In this document: piece after piece, positions 24,850 to 39,000 of the stretch
Position numbering within the stretch: the first letter of the stretch is position 1
Layout: each line of letters begins with the position of its first letter
From: Charina bottae
Lineage: Eukaryota; Chordata; Lepidosauria; Squamata; Charinaidae
DNA: 64,000 bases
Direction: 5' to 3'
Assembly (NCBI GenBank): GCA_023362775.1
Contig: JALMGJ010000026.1
Coordinates: forward strand, 248,001-312,000
Program-made: the position numbers and the translations under genes
Notes under the pieces: generated by a model
The model's input: the letters and a program-made list of their open reading frames with translations, nothing else
The model's database searches: none
Told to the model about the DNA's origin: nothing

Positions 24850-26554
24850 CACAGCCAGTGTCAAAACTGTATAGTCACAGTCAGTGTCAAAACTTTATAT
24901 GTCACAGTCAGTGTCAAATCTGTATAGTAACAGCCAGTGTCAAAACTGTATATGTCACAGCCAGTGTCAAAACTGTATAGTCACAGCCAGTGTCAAAACG
25001 GTATATGTCACAGTCAGTGTCATAACTGTATAGTCACAGCCAGTGTCAAAACTGTATAGTCACAGCCAGTGCCAAAACTGTATAGTCACAGCCAGTGTCA
25101 AAACTGTATATGTCACAGTCAGTGTCAAAACTGTATATGTCACAGTCAGTGTCAAAACTGTATAGTCACAGCCAGTGTCAAAACAGTATATGTCACAGTC
25201 AGTTTCAAAACTGTATAGTCACAGCCAGTGTCAAAACTGTAAAGACACAGCCAGTGTGAAAACGGTATATGTCACAGTCAGTGTCAAAACTGTATAGTCA
25301 CAGCCAGTGTCAAAACTGTATAGTCACAGCCAGTGTCAAAACTGTATATGTCACAGTCAGTGTCAAAACTGTATAGTAACAGCCAATGTCAAAACTGTAT
25401 ATGTCACAGCCAGTGTCAAAACTGTATAGTCACAGCCAGTGTCAAAACTGTATATGTCACAGTCAGTGTCAAAACTGTATATGTCACAGCCAGTGTCAAA
25501 ACTGTATAGTCACAGCCAGTGTCAAAACTGTATATGTCACAGCCAGTGTCAAAACTGTATAGTCACAGCCAGTGTCAAAACTGTATATGTCACAGTCAGT
25601 GTCAAAACTGTATATGTCACAGTCAGTGTCAAAACTGTATAGTCACAGCCAGTGTCAAAACTGTATATGTCACAGTCAGTGTCAAAACTGTATAGTCACA
25701 GCCAGTGTCAAAACTGTATAGTCACAGCCAGTGTCAAAACGGTATATGTCACAGTCAGTGTCAAAACTGTATAGTCACAGCCAGTGTCAAAACTGTATAT
25801 GTCACAGCCAGTGTCAAAACTGTATATGTCACAGCCAGTGTCAAAACGGTATATGTCACAGTCAGTGTCAAAACTGTATAGTCACAGCCAGTTTCAAAAC
25901 TGTATATGTCACAGCCAGTGTCAAAACTGTATATGTCACAGCCAGTGTAAAAACTGTATATGTCACAGTCAGTGTCAAAACTGTATATGTCACAGTCAGT
26001 GTCAAAACTGTATAGTCACAGCCAGTGTCAAAACTGTATATGTCACAGTCAGTGTCAAAACTGTATAGTCACAGCCAGTGTCAAAACTGTATATGTCACA
26101 GTCAGTGTCAAAACTGTATATGTCACAGTCAGTGTCAAAACTGTATAGTAACAGCCAATGTCAAAACTGTATATGTCACAGCCAGTGTCAAAACTGTATA
26201 GTCACAGCCAGTGTCAAAACTGTATATGTCACAGTCAGTGTCAAAACTGTATATGTCACAGCCAGTGTCAAAACTGTATAGTCACAGCCAGTGTCAAAAC
26301 TGTATATGTCACATTCAGTGTCAAAACTGTATATGTCACAGTCAGTGTCAAAACTGTATAGTCACAGCCAGTGTCAAAACTGTATATGTCACAGTCAGTG
26401 TCAAAACTGTATAGTCACAGCCAGTGTCAAAACTGTATATGTCACAGCCAGTGTCAAAACTGTATATGTCACAGCCAGTGTCAAAACGGTATATGTCACA
26501 GTCAGTGTCAAAACTGTATAGTCACAGCCAGTGTCAAAACTGTATATGTCACAG
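24850..26554. repeat. Dispersed 1.7-kb copy of 14793-16497
   Basis: Matches at a constant 10,057-bp offset over ACTTTATATG, CAAATCTG, GTAAAGACAC (25,239 against 15,182) and CACATTCAG marks. It retains the CATAACTG unit that the 17.8-kb copy has lost, so it is closer to the 14.8-kb copy. A difference is seen at 16,327 (AAATGTC), where this copy has TATGTC. Confidence 0.82.
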
Positions 26555-29459
26555 CCAGTGTCAAAACTGTATATGTCACAGCCAGTGTAAAAACTGTATA
26601 TGTCACAGTCAGTGTCAAAACTGTATATGTCACAGTCAGTGTCAAAACTGTATAGTCACAGCCAGTGTCAAAACTGTATATGTCACAGTCAGTGTCAAAA
26701 CTGTATAGTCACAGCCAGTGTCAAAACTGTATATGTCACAGTCAGTGTCAAAACTGTATCTGTCACAGTCAGTGTCAAAACTGTATAGTAACAGGCAATG
26801 TCAAAACTGTATATGTCACAGCCAGTGTCAAAACTGTATAGTCACAGCCAGTGTCAAAACTGTATATGTCACAGCCAGTGTCAAAACTGTATAGTCACAG
26901 CCAGTGCCAAAACTGTATAGTCACAGCCAGTGTCAAAACTGTATATGTCACAGTCAGTGTCAAAACTGTATATGTCACAGTCAGTGTCAAAACTGTATAG
27001 TCACAGCCAGTGTCAAAAATGTATATGTCACAGTGTCAAAACTGTATATGTCACAGTCAGTGTCAAAACTGTATAGTAACAGGCAATGTCAAAACGGTAT
27101 ATGTCACAGTCAGTGTCAAAACTGTATAGTCACAGCCAGTGTCAAAACTGTATATGTCACAGCCAGTGTCAAAACTGTATAGTCACAGCCAGTTCCAAAA
27201 CTGTATAGTCACAGCCAGTGTCAAAACTGTATATGTCACAGTCAGTGTCAAAACTGTATATGTCACAGTCAGTGTCAAAACTGTATAGTCACAGCCAGTG
27301 TCAAAACAGTATATGTCACAGTCAGTTTCAAAACTGTATAGTCACAGCCAGTGTCAAATCTGTAAAGACACAGCCAGTGTGAAAACGGTATATTTCACAG
27401 TCAGTGTCAAAACTGTATAGTCACAGCCAGTGTCAAAACTGTATAGTCACAGCCAGTGTCAAAACTGTATATGTCACAGTCAGTGTCAAAACTGTATAGT
27501 AACAGCCAATGTCAAAACTGTATATGTCACAGCCAGTGTCAAAACTGTATAGTCACAGCCAGTGTCAAAACTGTATATGTCACAGTCAGTGTCAAAACTG
27601 TATATGTCACAGCCAGTGTCAAAACTGTATAGTCACAGCCAGTGTCAAAACTGTATAGTCACAGCCAGTGTCAAAACTGTATATGTCACAGTCAGTGTCA
27701 AAACTGTATATGTCACAGTCAGTGTCAAAACTGTATAGTCACAGCCAGTGTCAAAACTGTATATGTCACAGTCAGGGTCAAAACTGTATAGTCACAGCCA
27801 GTGTCAAAACTGTATAGTCACAGCCAGTGTCAAAACGGTATATGTCACAGTCAGTGTCAAAACTGTATAGTCACAGCCAGTGTGAAAACTGTATATGTCA
27901 CAGCCAGTGTCAAAACTGTATATGTCACAGTCAGTGTAAAAACTGTATATGTCACAGTCAGTGTCAAAACTGTATTGTCACAGCCAGTGTCAAAACTGTA
28001 TATGTCACAGTCAGTGTCAAAACTGTATATCTCACAGTCAGTGTCAAAACTGTATAGTCACAGCAAGTGTCAAAACTGTATATGTCACAGCCAGTGTCAA
28101 AACTGTATAGTAACAGCCAGTGTCAAAACTGTATATGTCACAGTCAGTGTCAAAACTGTATAGTAACAGCCAATGTCAAAACTGTAAATGTCACAGCCAG
28201 TGTCAAAACTGTATAGTCACAGCCAGTGTCAAAACTGTATATGTCACAGTCAGTGTCAAAACTGTATAGTCACAGCCAGTGTCAAAACTGTATATGTCAC
28301 AGCCAGTGTCAAAACTGTATATGTCACAGCCAGTGTCAAAACTGTATAGTCACAGCCAGTGTCAAAACTGTATATGTCACAGTCAGTGTCAAAACTGTAT
28401 AAGTCACAGTCAGTGTCAAAACTGTATAGTCACAGCCAGTGTCTATATACAGATACAGTCAAAACTGTATATGTCACAGTTAGTGTCAAAAGTGTATAGT
28501 CACAGCCAGTGTCAAAACTGTATAGTCACAGCCAGTGTCAAAACTGTATATGTCACAGTCAGTGTCAAAACTGTATAGTCACAGCCAGTGTCAAAACTTT
28601 ATAGTCACAGCTAGGGTCAAAACTGTATATGTCACAGTCAGTGTCATAACTGTATAGTCACAGCCAGTGTCAAAACTGTATAGTCACAGCCAGTGTCAAA
28701 ACTGTATATGTCACAGCCAGTGTCAAAACTGTATATGTCACAGTCAGTGTCAAAACTGTATAGTCACAGCCAGTGTCAAAACTGTATTGTCACAGCCAGT
28801 GTCAAAACGGTATATGTCACAGTCAGTGTCAAAACTGTATAGTCACAGCCAGTGTCAAAACAGTATATTTCACAGCCAGTGTCAAAACTGTATAGTCATA
28901 GCCAGGGTCAAAACTGTATATGTCACAGCCAGTGTCAAAACTGTATATGTCACAGTGAGTGTCACAACTGTATAGTCACAGCCAGTGTCAAAACTGTATA
29001 GTCACAGCCAGTGTCAAAACTGTATAGTCACAGCCAGTGTCAAAACTGTATATGTCAAAGCCAGTGTCAAAACTGTATAGTCACAGCCAGTGTCAAAACT
29101 GTATATGTCACAGTCAGTGTCAAAACTGTATATGTCACAGTCAGTGTCAAAACTGTATAGTCACAGCCAGTGTCAAAACTGTATATGTCACAGTCAGGGT
29201 CAAAACTGTATAGTCACAGCCAGTGTCAAAACTGTATAGTCACAGCCAGTGTCAAAACGGTATATGTCACAGTCAGTGTCAAAACTGTATAGTCACAGCC
29301 AGTGTCAAAACTGTATATGTCACAGCCAGTGTCAAAACTGTATATGTCACAGTCAGTGTCAAAACTGTATATGTCACAGCCAGTGTCAAAACTGTATAGT
29401 CACAGCCAGTGTCAAAACTGTATAGTCACAGCCAGTGTCAAAACTGTATATGTCACAGC
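25770..29459. repeat. 3,651-bp higher-order unit, copy 1
   Basis: Matches 29421-33110 at exactly 3,651 bp and 36023-39712 at 10,253 bp. It includes the 23-bp unit at 27026, GTAAAGACAC at 27362, CAGTTCCAAAAC near 27,190 and insertion unit 11. A private TATTGTCAC occurs near 28,786. Its end overlaps the next copy by about 38 bp. Confidence 0.9.
28429..28471 (+). repeat. 43-bp insertion unit, copy 11
   Basis: Haplotype F2. Founder position for the 3,651-bp (copy 12) and 6,602-bp (copy 14) offset copies. Confidence 0.96.
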
Positions 29460-32400
29460 CAGTGTCAAAACTGTATATGTCACAGCCAGTGTCAAAACGG
29501 TATATGTCACAGTCAGTGTCAAAACTGTATAGTCACAGCCAGTTTCAAAACTGTATATGTCACAGCCAGTGTCAAAACTGTATATGTCACAGCCAGTGTA
29601 AAAACTGTATATGTCACAGTCAGTGTCAAAACTGTATATGTCACAGTCAGTGTCAAAACTGTATAGTCACAGCCAGTGTCAAAACTGTATATGTCACAGT
29701 CAGTGTCAAAACTGTATAGTCACAGCCAGTGTCAAAACTGTATATGTCACAGTCAGTGTCAAAACTGTATATGTCACAGTCAGTGTCAAAACTGTATAGT
29801 AACAGCCAATGTCAAAACTGTATATGTCACAGCCAGTGTCAAAACTGTATAGTCACAGCCAGTGTCAAAACTGTATATGTCACAGTCAGTGTCAAAACTG
29901 TATATGTCACAGCCAGTGTCAAAACTGTATAGTCACAGCCAGTGTCAAAACTGTATATGTCACATTCAGTGTCAAAACTGTATATGTCACAGTCAGTGTC
30001 AAAACTGTATAGTCACAGCCAGTGTCAAAACTGTATATGTCACAGTCAGTGTCAAAACTGTATAGTCACAGCCAGTGTCAAAACTGTATATGTCACAGCC
30101 AGTGTCAAAACTGTATATGTCACAGCCAGTGTCAAAACGGTATATGTCACAGTCAGTGTCAAAACTGTATAGTCACAGCCAGTGTCAAAACTGTATATGT
30201 CACAGCCAGTGTCAAAACTGTATATGTCACAGCCAGTGTAAAAACTGTATATGTCACAGTCAGTGTCAAAACTGTATATGTCACAGTCAGTGTCAAAACT
30301 GTATAGTCACAGCCAGTGTCAAAACTGTATATGTCACAGTCAGTGTCAAAACTGTATAGTCACAGCCAGTGTCAAAACTGTATATGTCACAGTCAGTGTC
30401 AAAACTGTATCTGTCACAGTCAGTGTCAAAACTGTATAGTAACAGGCAATGTCAAAACTGTATATGTCACAGCCAGTGTCAAAACTGTATAGTCACAGCC
30501 AGTGTCAAAACTGTATATGTCACAGCCAGTGTCAAAACTGTATAGTCACAGCCAGTGCCAAAACTGTATAGTCACAGCCAGTGTCAAAATTGTATATGTC
30601 ACAGTCAGTGTCAAAACTGTATATGTCACAGTCAGTGTCAAAACTGTATAGTCACAGCCAGTGTCAAAAATGTATATGTCACAGTGTCAAAACTGTATAT
30701 GTCACAGTCAGTGTCAAAACTGTATAGTAACAGGCAATGTCAAAACGGTATATGTCACAGTCAGTGTCAAAACTGTATAGTCACAGCCAGTGTCAAAACT
30801 GTATATGTCACAGCCAGTGTCAAAACTGTATAGTCACAGCCAGTTCCAAAACTGTATAGTCACAGCCAGTGTCAAAACTGTATATGTCACAGTCAGTGTC
30901 AAAACTGTATATGTCACAGTCAGTGTCAAAACTGTATAGTCACAGCCAGTGTCAAAACAGTATATGTCACAGTCAGTTTCAAAACTGTATAGTCACAGCC
31001 AGTGTCAAATCTGTAAAGACACAGCCAGTGTGAAAACGGTATATTTCACAGTCAGTGTCAAAACTGTATAGTCACAGCCAGTGTCAAAACTGTATAGTCA
31101 CAGCCAGTGTCAAAACTGTATATGTCACAGTCAGTGTCAAAACTGTATAGTAACAGCCAATGTCAAAACTGTATATGTCACAGCCAGTGTCAAAACTGTA
31201 TAGTCACAGCCAGTGTCAAAACTGTATATGTCACAGTCAGTGTCAAAACTGTATATGTCACAGCCAGTGTCAAAACTGTATAGTCACAGCCAGTGTCAAA
31301 ACTGTATAGTCACAGCCAGTGTCAAAACTGTATATGTCACAGTCAGTGTCAAAACTGTATATGTCACAGTCAGTGTCAAAACTGTATAGTCACAGCCAGT
31401 GTCAAAACTGTATATGTCACAGTCAGGGTCAAAACTGTATAGTCACAGCCAGTGTCAAAACTGTATAGTCACAGCCAGTGTCAAAACGGTATATGTCACA
31501 GCCAGTGTCAAAACTGTATAGTCACAGCCAGTGTCAAAACTGTATATGTCACAGCCAGTGTCAAAACTGTATATGTCACAGTCAGTGTAAAAACTGTATA
31601 TGTCACAGTCAGTGTCAAAACTGTATTGTCACAGCCAGTGTCAAAACTGTATATGTCACAGTCAGTGTCAAAACTGTATATCTCACAGTCAGTGTCAAAA
31701 CTGTATAGTCACAGCAAGTGTCAAAACTGTATATGTCACAGCCAGTGTCAAAACTGTATAGTAACAGCCAGTGTCAAAACTGTATATGTCACAGTCAGTG
31801 TCAAAACTGTATAGTAACAGCCAATGTCAAAACTGTAAATGTCACAGCCAGTGTCAAAACTGTATAGTCACAGCCAGTGTCAAAACTGTATATGTCACAG
31901 TCAGTGTCAAAACTGTATAGTCACAGCCAGTGTCAAAACTGTATATGTCACAGCCAGTGTCAAAACTGTATATGTCACAGCCAGTGTCAAAACTGTATAG
32001 TCACAGCCAGTGTCAAAACTGTATATGTCACAGTCAGTGTCAAAACTGTATAAGTCACAGTCAGTGTCAAAACTGTATAGTCACAGCCAGTGTCTATATA
32101 CAGATACAGTCAAAACTGTATATGTCACAGTTAGTGTCAAAAGTGTATAGTCACAGCCAGTGTCAAAACTGTATAGTCACAGCCAGTGTCAAAACTGTAT
32201 ATGTCACAGTCAGTGTCAAAACTGTATAGTCACAGCCAGTGTCAAAACTTTATAGTCACAGCTAGGGTCAAAACTGTATATGTCACAGTCAGTGTCATAA
32301 CTGTATAGTCACAGCCAGTGTCAAAACTGTATAGTCACAGCCAGTGTCAAAACTGTATATGTCACAGCCAGTGTCAAAACTGTATATGTCACAGTCAGTG

Positions 32401-33110
32401 TCAAAACTGTATAGTCACAGCCAGTGTCAAAACTGTATAGTCACAGCCAGTGTCAAAACGGTATATGTCACAGTCAGTGTCAAAACTGTATAGTCACAGC
32501 CAGTGTCAAAACAGTATATTTCACAGCCAGTGTCAAAACTGTATAGTCATAGCCAGGGTCAAAACTGTATATGTCACAGCCAGTGTCAAAACTGTATATG
32601 TCACAGTGAGTGTCACAACTGTATAGTCACAGCCAGTGTCAAAACTGTATAGTCACAGCCAGTGTCAAAACTGTATAGTCACAGCCAGTGTCAAAACTGT
32701 ATATGTCAAAGCCAGTGTCAAAACTGTATAGTCACAGCCAGTGTCAAAACTGTATATGTCACAGTCAGTGTCAAAACTGTATATGTCACAGTCAGTGTCA
32801 AAACTGTATAGTCACAGCCAGTGTCAAAACTGTATATGTCACAGTCAGGGTCAAAACTGTATAGTCACAGCCAGTGTCAAAACTGTATAGTCACAGCCAG
32901 TGTCAAAACGGTATATGTCACAGTCAGTGTCAAAACTGTATAGTCACAGCCAGTGTCAAAACTGTATATGTCACAGCCAGTGTCAAAACTGTATATGTCA
33001 CAGTCAGTGTCAAAACTGTATATGTCACAGCCAGTGTCAAAACTGTATAGTCACAGCCAGTGTCAAAACTGTATAGTCACAGCCAGTGTCAAAACTGTAT
33101 ATGTCACAGT
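29421..33110. repeat. 3,651-bp higher-order unit, copy 2
   Basis: Direct tandem neighbour of copy 1. Single-base differences seen include AAAATTG near 30,588 and AGCCAG for AGTCAG near 31,503. Confidence 0.9.
32080..32122 (+). repeat. 43-bp insertion unit, copy 12
   Basis: Haplotype F2, exactly 3,651 bp after copy 11. Confidence 0.96.
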
Positions 33111-33685
33111 CAGTGTCAAAACTGTATATGTCACAGTCAGTGTCAAAACTGTATAGTCACAGCCAGTGTCAAAACTGTATATGTCACAGTCAGGGTCAAA
33201 ACTGTATAGTCACAGCCAGTGTCAAAACTGTATAGTCACAGCCAGTGTCAAAACGGTATATGTCACAGTCAGTGTCAAAACTGTATAGTCACAGCCAGTG
33301 TCAAAACTGTATATGTCACAGCCAGTGTCAAAACTGTATATGTCACAGTCAGTGTAAAAACTGTATATGTCACAGTCAGTGTCAAAACTGTATTGTCACA
33401 GCCAGTGTCAAAACTGTATATGTCACAGTCAGTGTCAAAACTGTATATCTCACAGTCAGTGTCAAAACTGTATAGTCACAGCAAGTGTCAAAACTGTATA
33501 TGTCACAGCCAGTGTCAAAACTGTATAGTAACAGCCAGTGTCAAAACTGTATATGTCACAGTCAGTGTCAAAACTGTATAGTAACAGCCAATGTCAAAAC
33601 TGTAAATGTCACAGCCAGTGTCAAAACTGTATAGTCACAGCCAGTGTCAAAACTGTATATGTCACAGTCAGTGTCAAAACTGTAT

Positions 33686-34377
33686 ATGTCACAGCCAGTG
33701 TCAAAACTGTATATGTCACAGCCAGTGTCAAAACTGTATAGTCACAGCCAGTGTCAAAACTGTATATGTCACAGTCAGTGTCAAAACTGTATAAGTCACA
33801 GTCAGTGTCAAAACTGTATAGTCACAGCCAGTGTCTATATACAGATACAGTCAAAACTGTATATGTCACAGTTAGTGTCAAAAGTGTATAGTCACAGCCA
33901 GTGTCAAAACTGTATAGTCACAGCCAGTGTCAAAACTGTATATGTCACAGTCAGTGTCAAAACTGTATAGTCACAGCCAGTGTCAAAACTTTATAGTCAC
34001 AGCTAGGGTCAAAACTGTATATGTCACAGTCAGTGTCATAACTGTATAGTCACAGCCAGTGTCAAAACTGTATAGTCACAGCCAGTGTCAAAACTGTATA
34101 TGTCACAGCCAGTGTCAAAACTGTATATGTCACAGTCAGTGTCAAAACTGTATAGTCACAGCCAGTGTCAAAACTGTATAGTCACAGCCAGTGTCAAAAC
34201 GGTATATGTCACAGTCAGTGTCAAAACTGTATAGTCACAGCCAGTGTCAAAACAGTATATTTCACAGCCAGTGTCAAAACTGTATAGTCATAGCCAGGGT
34301 CAAAACTGTATATGTCACAGCCAGTGTCAAAACTGTATATGTCACAGTGAGTGTCACAACTGTATAGTCACAGCCAG
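33686..34377. repeat. Linking satellite with insertion unit 13
   Basis: Resembles 34,900-35,580 at an offset of about 1,210 bp, which is one 26-bp unit more than the 1,184-bp offset just upstream. All satellite. Confidence 0.8.
33821..33863 (+). repeat. 43-bp insertion unit, copy 13
   Basis: Haplotype F2, 1,741 bp after copy 12. That is one 26-bp unit less than the 1,767-bp spacing seen between copies 15 and 16. Confidence 0.96.
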
Positions 34378-35030
34378 TGTCAAAACTGTATAGTCACAGC
34401 CAGTGTCAAAACTGTATAGTCACAGCCAGTGTCAAAACGGTATATGTCACAGTCAGTGTCAAAACTGTATAGTCACAGCCAGTGTCAAAACTGTATATGT
34501 CACAGCCAGTGTCAAAACTGTATATGTCACAGTCAGTGTCAAAACTGTATATGTCACAGTCAGTGTCAAAACTGTATTGTCACAGCCAGTGTCAAAACTG
34601 TATATGTCACAGTCAGTGTCAAAACTGTATATCTCACAGTCAGTGTCAAAACTGTATAGTCACAGCAAGTGTCAAAACTGTATATGTCACAGCCAGTGTC
34701 AAAACTGTATAGTAACAGCCAGTGTCAAAACTGTATATGTCACAGTCAGTGTCAAAACTGTATAGTAACAGCCAATGTCAAAACTGTAAATGTCACAGCC
34801 AGTGTCAAAACTGTATAGTCACAGCCAGTGTCAAAACTGTATATGTCACAGTCAGTGTCAAAACTGTATAGTCACAGCCAGTGTCAAAACTGTATATGTC
34901 ACAGCCAGTGTCAAAACTGTATATGTCACAGCCAGTGTCAAAACTGTATAGTCACAGCCAGTGTCAAAACTGTATATGTCACAGTCAGTGTCAAAACTGT
35001 ATAAGTCACAGTCAGTGTCAAAACTGTATA

Positions 35031-35073
35031 GTCACAGCCAGTGTCTATATACAGATACAGTCAAAACTGTATA
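35031..35073 (+). repeat. 43-bp insertion unit, copy 14
   Basis: Haplotype F2, 6,602 bp after copy 11 and 1,210 bp after copy 13. Confidence 0.96.
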
Positions 35074-36022
35074 TGTCACAGTTAGTGTCAAAAGTGTATA
35101 GTCACAGCCAGTGTCAAAACTGTATAGTCACAGCCAGTGTCAAAACTGTATATGTCACAGTCAGTGTCAAAACTGTATAGTCACAGCCAGTGTCAAAACT
35201 TTATAGTCACAGCTAGGGTCAAAACTGTATATGTCACAGTCAGTGTCATAACTGTATAGTCACAGCCAGTGTCAAAACTGTATAGTCACAGCCAGTGTCA
35301 AAACTGTATATGTCACAGCCAGTGTCAAAACTGTATATGTCACAGTCAGTGTCAAAACTGTATAGTCACAGCCAGTGTCAAAACTGTATAGTCACAGCCA
35401 GTGTCAAAACGGTATATGTCACAGTCAGTGTCAAAACTGTATAGTCACAGCCAGTGTCAAAACAGTATATTTCACAGCCAGTGTCAAAACTGTATAGTCA
35501 TAGCCAGGGTCAAAACTGTATATGTCACAGCCAGTGTCAAAACTGTATATGTCACAGTGAGTGTCACAACTGTATAGTCACAGCCAGTGTCAAAACTGTA
35601 TAGTCACAGCCAGTGTCAAAACTGTATAGTCACAGCCAGTGTCAAAACTGTATATATCAAAGCCAGTGTCAAAACTGTATAGTCACAGCCAGTGTCAAAA
35701 CTGTATATGTCACAGTCAGTGTCAAAACTGTATATGTCACAGTCAGTGTCAAAACTGTATAGTCACAGCCAGTGTCAAAACTGTATATGTCACAGTCAGG
35801 GTCAAAACTGTATAGTCACAGCCAGTGTCAAAACTGTATAGTCACAGCCAGTGTCAAAACGGTATATGTCACAGTCAGTGTCAAAACTGTATAGTCACAG
35901 CCAGTGTCAAAACTGTATATGTCACAGCCAGTGTCAAAACTGTATATGTCACAGTCAGTGTCAAAACTGTATATGTCACAGCCAGTGTCAAAACTGTATA
36001 GTCACAGCCAGTGTCAAAACTG

Positions 36023-39000
36023 TATAGTCACAGCCAGTGTCAAAACTGTATATGTCACAGCCAGTGTCAAAACTGTATATGTCACAGCCAGTGTCAAAAC
36101 GGTATATGTCACAGTCAGTGTCAAAACTGTATAGTCACAGCCAGTTTCAAAACTGTATATGTCACAGCCAGTGTCAAAACTGTATATGTCACAGCCAGTG
36201 TAAAAACTGTATATGTCACAGTCAGTGTCAAAACTGTATATGTCACAGTCAGTGTCAAAACTGTATAGTCACAGCCAGTGTCAAAACTGTATATGTCACA
36301 GTCAGTGTCAAAACTGTATAGTCACAGCCAGTGTCAAAACTGTATATGTCACAGTCAGTGTCAAAACTGTATATGTCACAGTCAGTGTCAAAACTGTATA
36401 GTAACAGCCAATGTCAAAACTGTATATGTCACAGCCAGTGTCAAAACTGTATAGTCACAGCCAGTGTCAAAACTGTATATGTCACAGTCAGTGTCAAAAC
36501 TGTATATGTCACAGCCAGTGTCAAAACTGTATAGTCACAGCCACTGTCAAAACTGTATATGTCACATTCAGTGTCAAAACTGTATATGTCACAGTCAGTG
36601 TCAAAACTGTATAGTCACAGCCAGTGTCAAAACTGTATATGTCACAGTCAGTGTCAAAACTGTATAGTCACAGCCAGTGTCAAAACTGTATATGTCACAG
36701 CCAGTGTCAAAACTGTATATGTCACAGCCAGTGTCAAAACGGTATATGTCACAGTCAGTGTCAAAACTGTATAGTCACAGCCAGTGTCAAAACTGTATAT
36801 GTCACAGCCAGTGTCAAAACTGTATATGTCACAGCCAGTGTAAAAACTGTATATGTCACAGTCAGTGTCAAAACTGTATATGTCACAGTCAGTGTCAAAA
36901 CTGTATAGTCACAGCCAGTGTCAAAACTGTATATGTCACAGTCAGTGTCAAAACTGTATAGTCACAGCCAGTGTCAAAACTGTATATGTCACAGTCAGTG
37001 TCAAAACTGTATCTGTCACAGTCAGTGTCAAAACTGTATAGTAACAGGCAATGTCAAAACTGTATATGTCACAGCCAGTGTCAAAACTGTATAGTCACAG
37101 CCAGTGTCAAAACTGTATATGTCACAGCCAGTGTCAAAACTGTATAGTCACAGCCAGTGCCAAAACTGTATAGTCACAGCCAGTGTCAAAACTGTATATG
37201 TCACAGTCAGTGTCAAAACTGTATATGTCACAGTCAGTGTCAAAACTGTATAGTCACAGCCAGTGTCAAAAATGTATATGTCACAGTGTCAAAACTGTAT
37301 ATGTCACAGTCAGTGTCAAAACTGTATAGTAACAGGCAATGTCAAAACGGTATATGTCACAGTCAGTGTCAAAACTGTATAGTCACAGCCAGTGTCAAAA
37401 CTGTATATGTCACAGCCAGTGTCAAAACTGTATAGTCACAGCCAGTTCCAAAACTGTATAGTCACAGCCAGTGTCAAAACTGTATATGTCACAGTCAGTG
37501 TCAAAACTGTATATGTCACAGTCAGTGTCAAAACTGTATAGTCACAGCCAGTGTCAAAACAGTATATGTCACAGTCAGTTTCAAAACTGTATAGTCACAG
37601 CCAGTGTCAAATCTGTAAAGACACAGCCAGTGTGAAAACGGTATATTTCACAGTCAGTGTCAAAACTGTATAGTCACAGCCAGTGTCAAAACTGTATAGT
37701 CACAGCCAGTGTCAAAACTGTATATGTCACAGTCAGTGTCAAAACTGTATAGTAACAGCCAATGTCAAAACTGTATATGTCACAGCCAGTGTCAAAACTG
37801 TATAGTCACAGCCAGTGTCAAAACTGTATATGTCACAGTCAGTGTCAAAACTGTATATGTCACAGCCAGTGTCAAAACTGTATAGTCACAGCCAGTGTCA
37901 AAACTGTATAGTCACAGCCAGTGTCAAAACTGTATATGTCACAGTCAGTGTCAAAACTGTATATGTCACAGTCAGTGTCAAAACTGTATAGTCACAGCCA
38001 GTGTCAAAACTGTATATGTCACAGTCAGGGTCAAAACTGTATAGTCACAGCCAGTGTCAAAACTGTATAGTCACAGCCAGTGTCAAAACGGTATATGTCA
38101 CAGTCAGTGTCAAAACTGTATAGTCACAGCCAGTGTCAAAACTGTATATGTCACAGCCAGTGTCAAAACTGTATATGTCACAGTCAGTGTAAAAACTGTA
38201 TATGTCACAGTCAGTGTCAAAACTGTATTGTCACAGCCAGTGTCAAAACTGTATATGTCACAGACAGTGTCAAAACTGTATATCTCACAGTCAGTGTCAA
38301 AACTGTATAGTCACAGCAAGTGTCAAAACTGTATATGTCACAGCCAGTGTCAAAACTGTATAGTAACAGCCAGTGTCAAAACTGTATATGTCACAGTCAG
38401 TGTCAAAACTGTATAGTAACAGCCAATGTCAAAACTGTAAATGTCACAGCCAGTGTCAAAACTGTATAGTCACAGCCAGTGTCAAAACTGTATATGTCAC
38501 AGTCAGTGTCAAAACTGTATAGTCACAGCCAGTGTCAAAACTGTATATGTCACAGCCAGTGTCAAAACTGTATATGTCACAGCCAGTGTCAAAACTGTAT
38601 AGTCACAGCCAGTGTCAAAACTGTATATGTCACAGTCAGTGTCAAAACTGTATAAGTCACAGTCAGTGTCAAAACTGTATAGTCACAGCCAGTGTCTATA
38701 TACAGATACAGTCAAAACTGTATATGTCACAGTTAGTGTCAAAAGTGTATAGTCACAGCCAGTGTCAAAACTGTATAGTCACAGCCAGTGTCAAAACTGT
38801 ATATGTCACAGTCAGTGTCAAAACTGTATAGTCACAGCCAGTGTCAAAACTTTATAGTCACAGCTAGGGTCAAAACTGTATATTTCACAGTCAGTGTCAT
38901 AACTGTATAGTCACAGCCAGTGTCAAAACTGTATAGTCACAGCCAGTGTCAAAACTGTATATGTCACAGCCAGTGTCAAAACTGTATATGTCACAGTCAG

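Larger units (their letters stand above)
27776..33685. repeat. 5.9-kb block duplicated at 6,602 bp, left copy
   Basis: Matches 34378-40287. This large duplication spans the boundary between copies 1 and 2 of the 3,651-bp unit, so it happened after that unit was already tandem. Confidence 0.88.
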
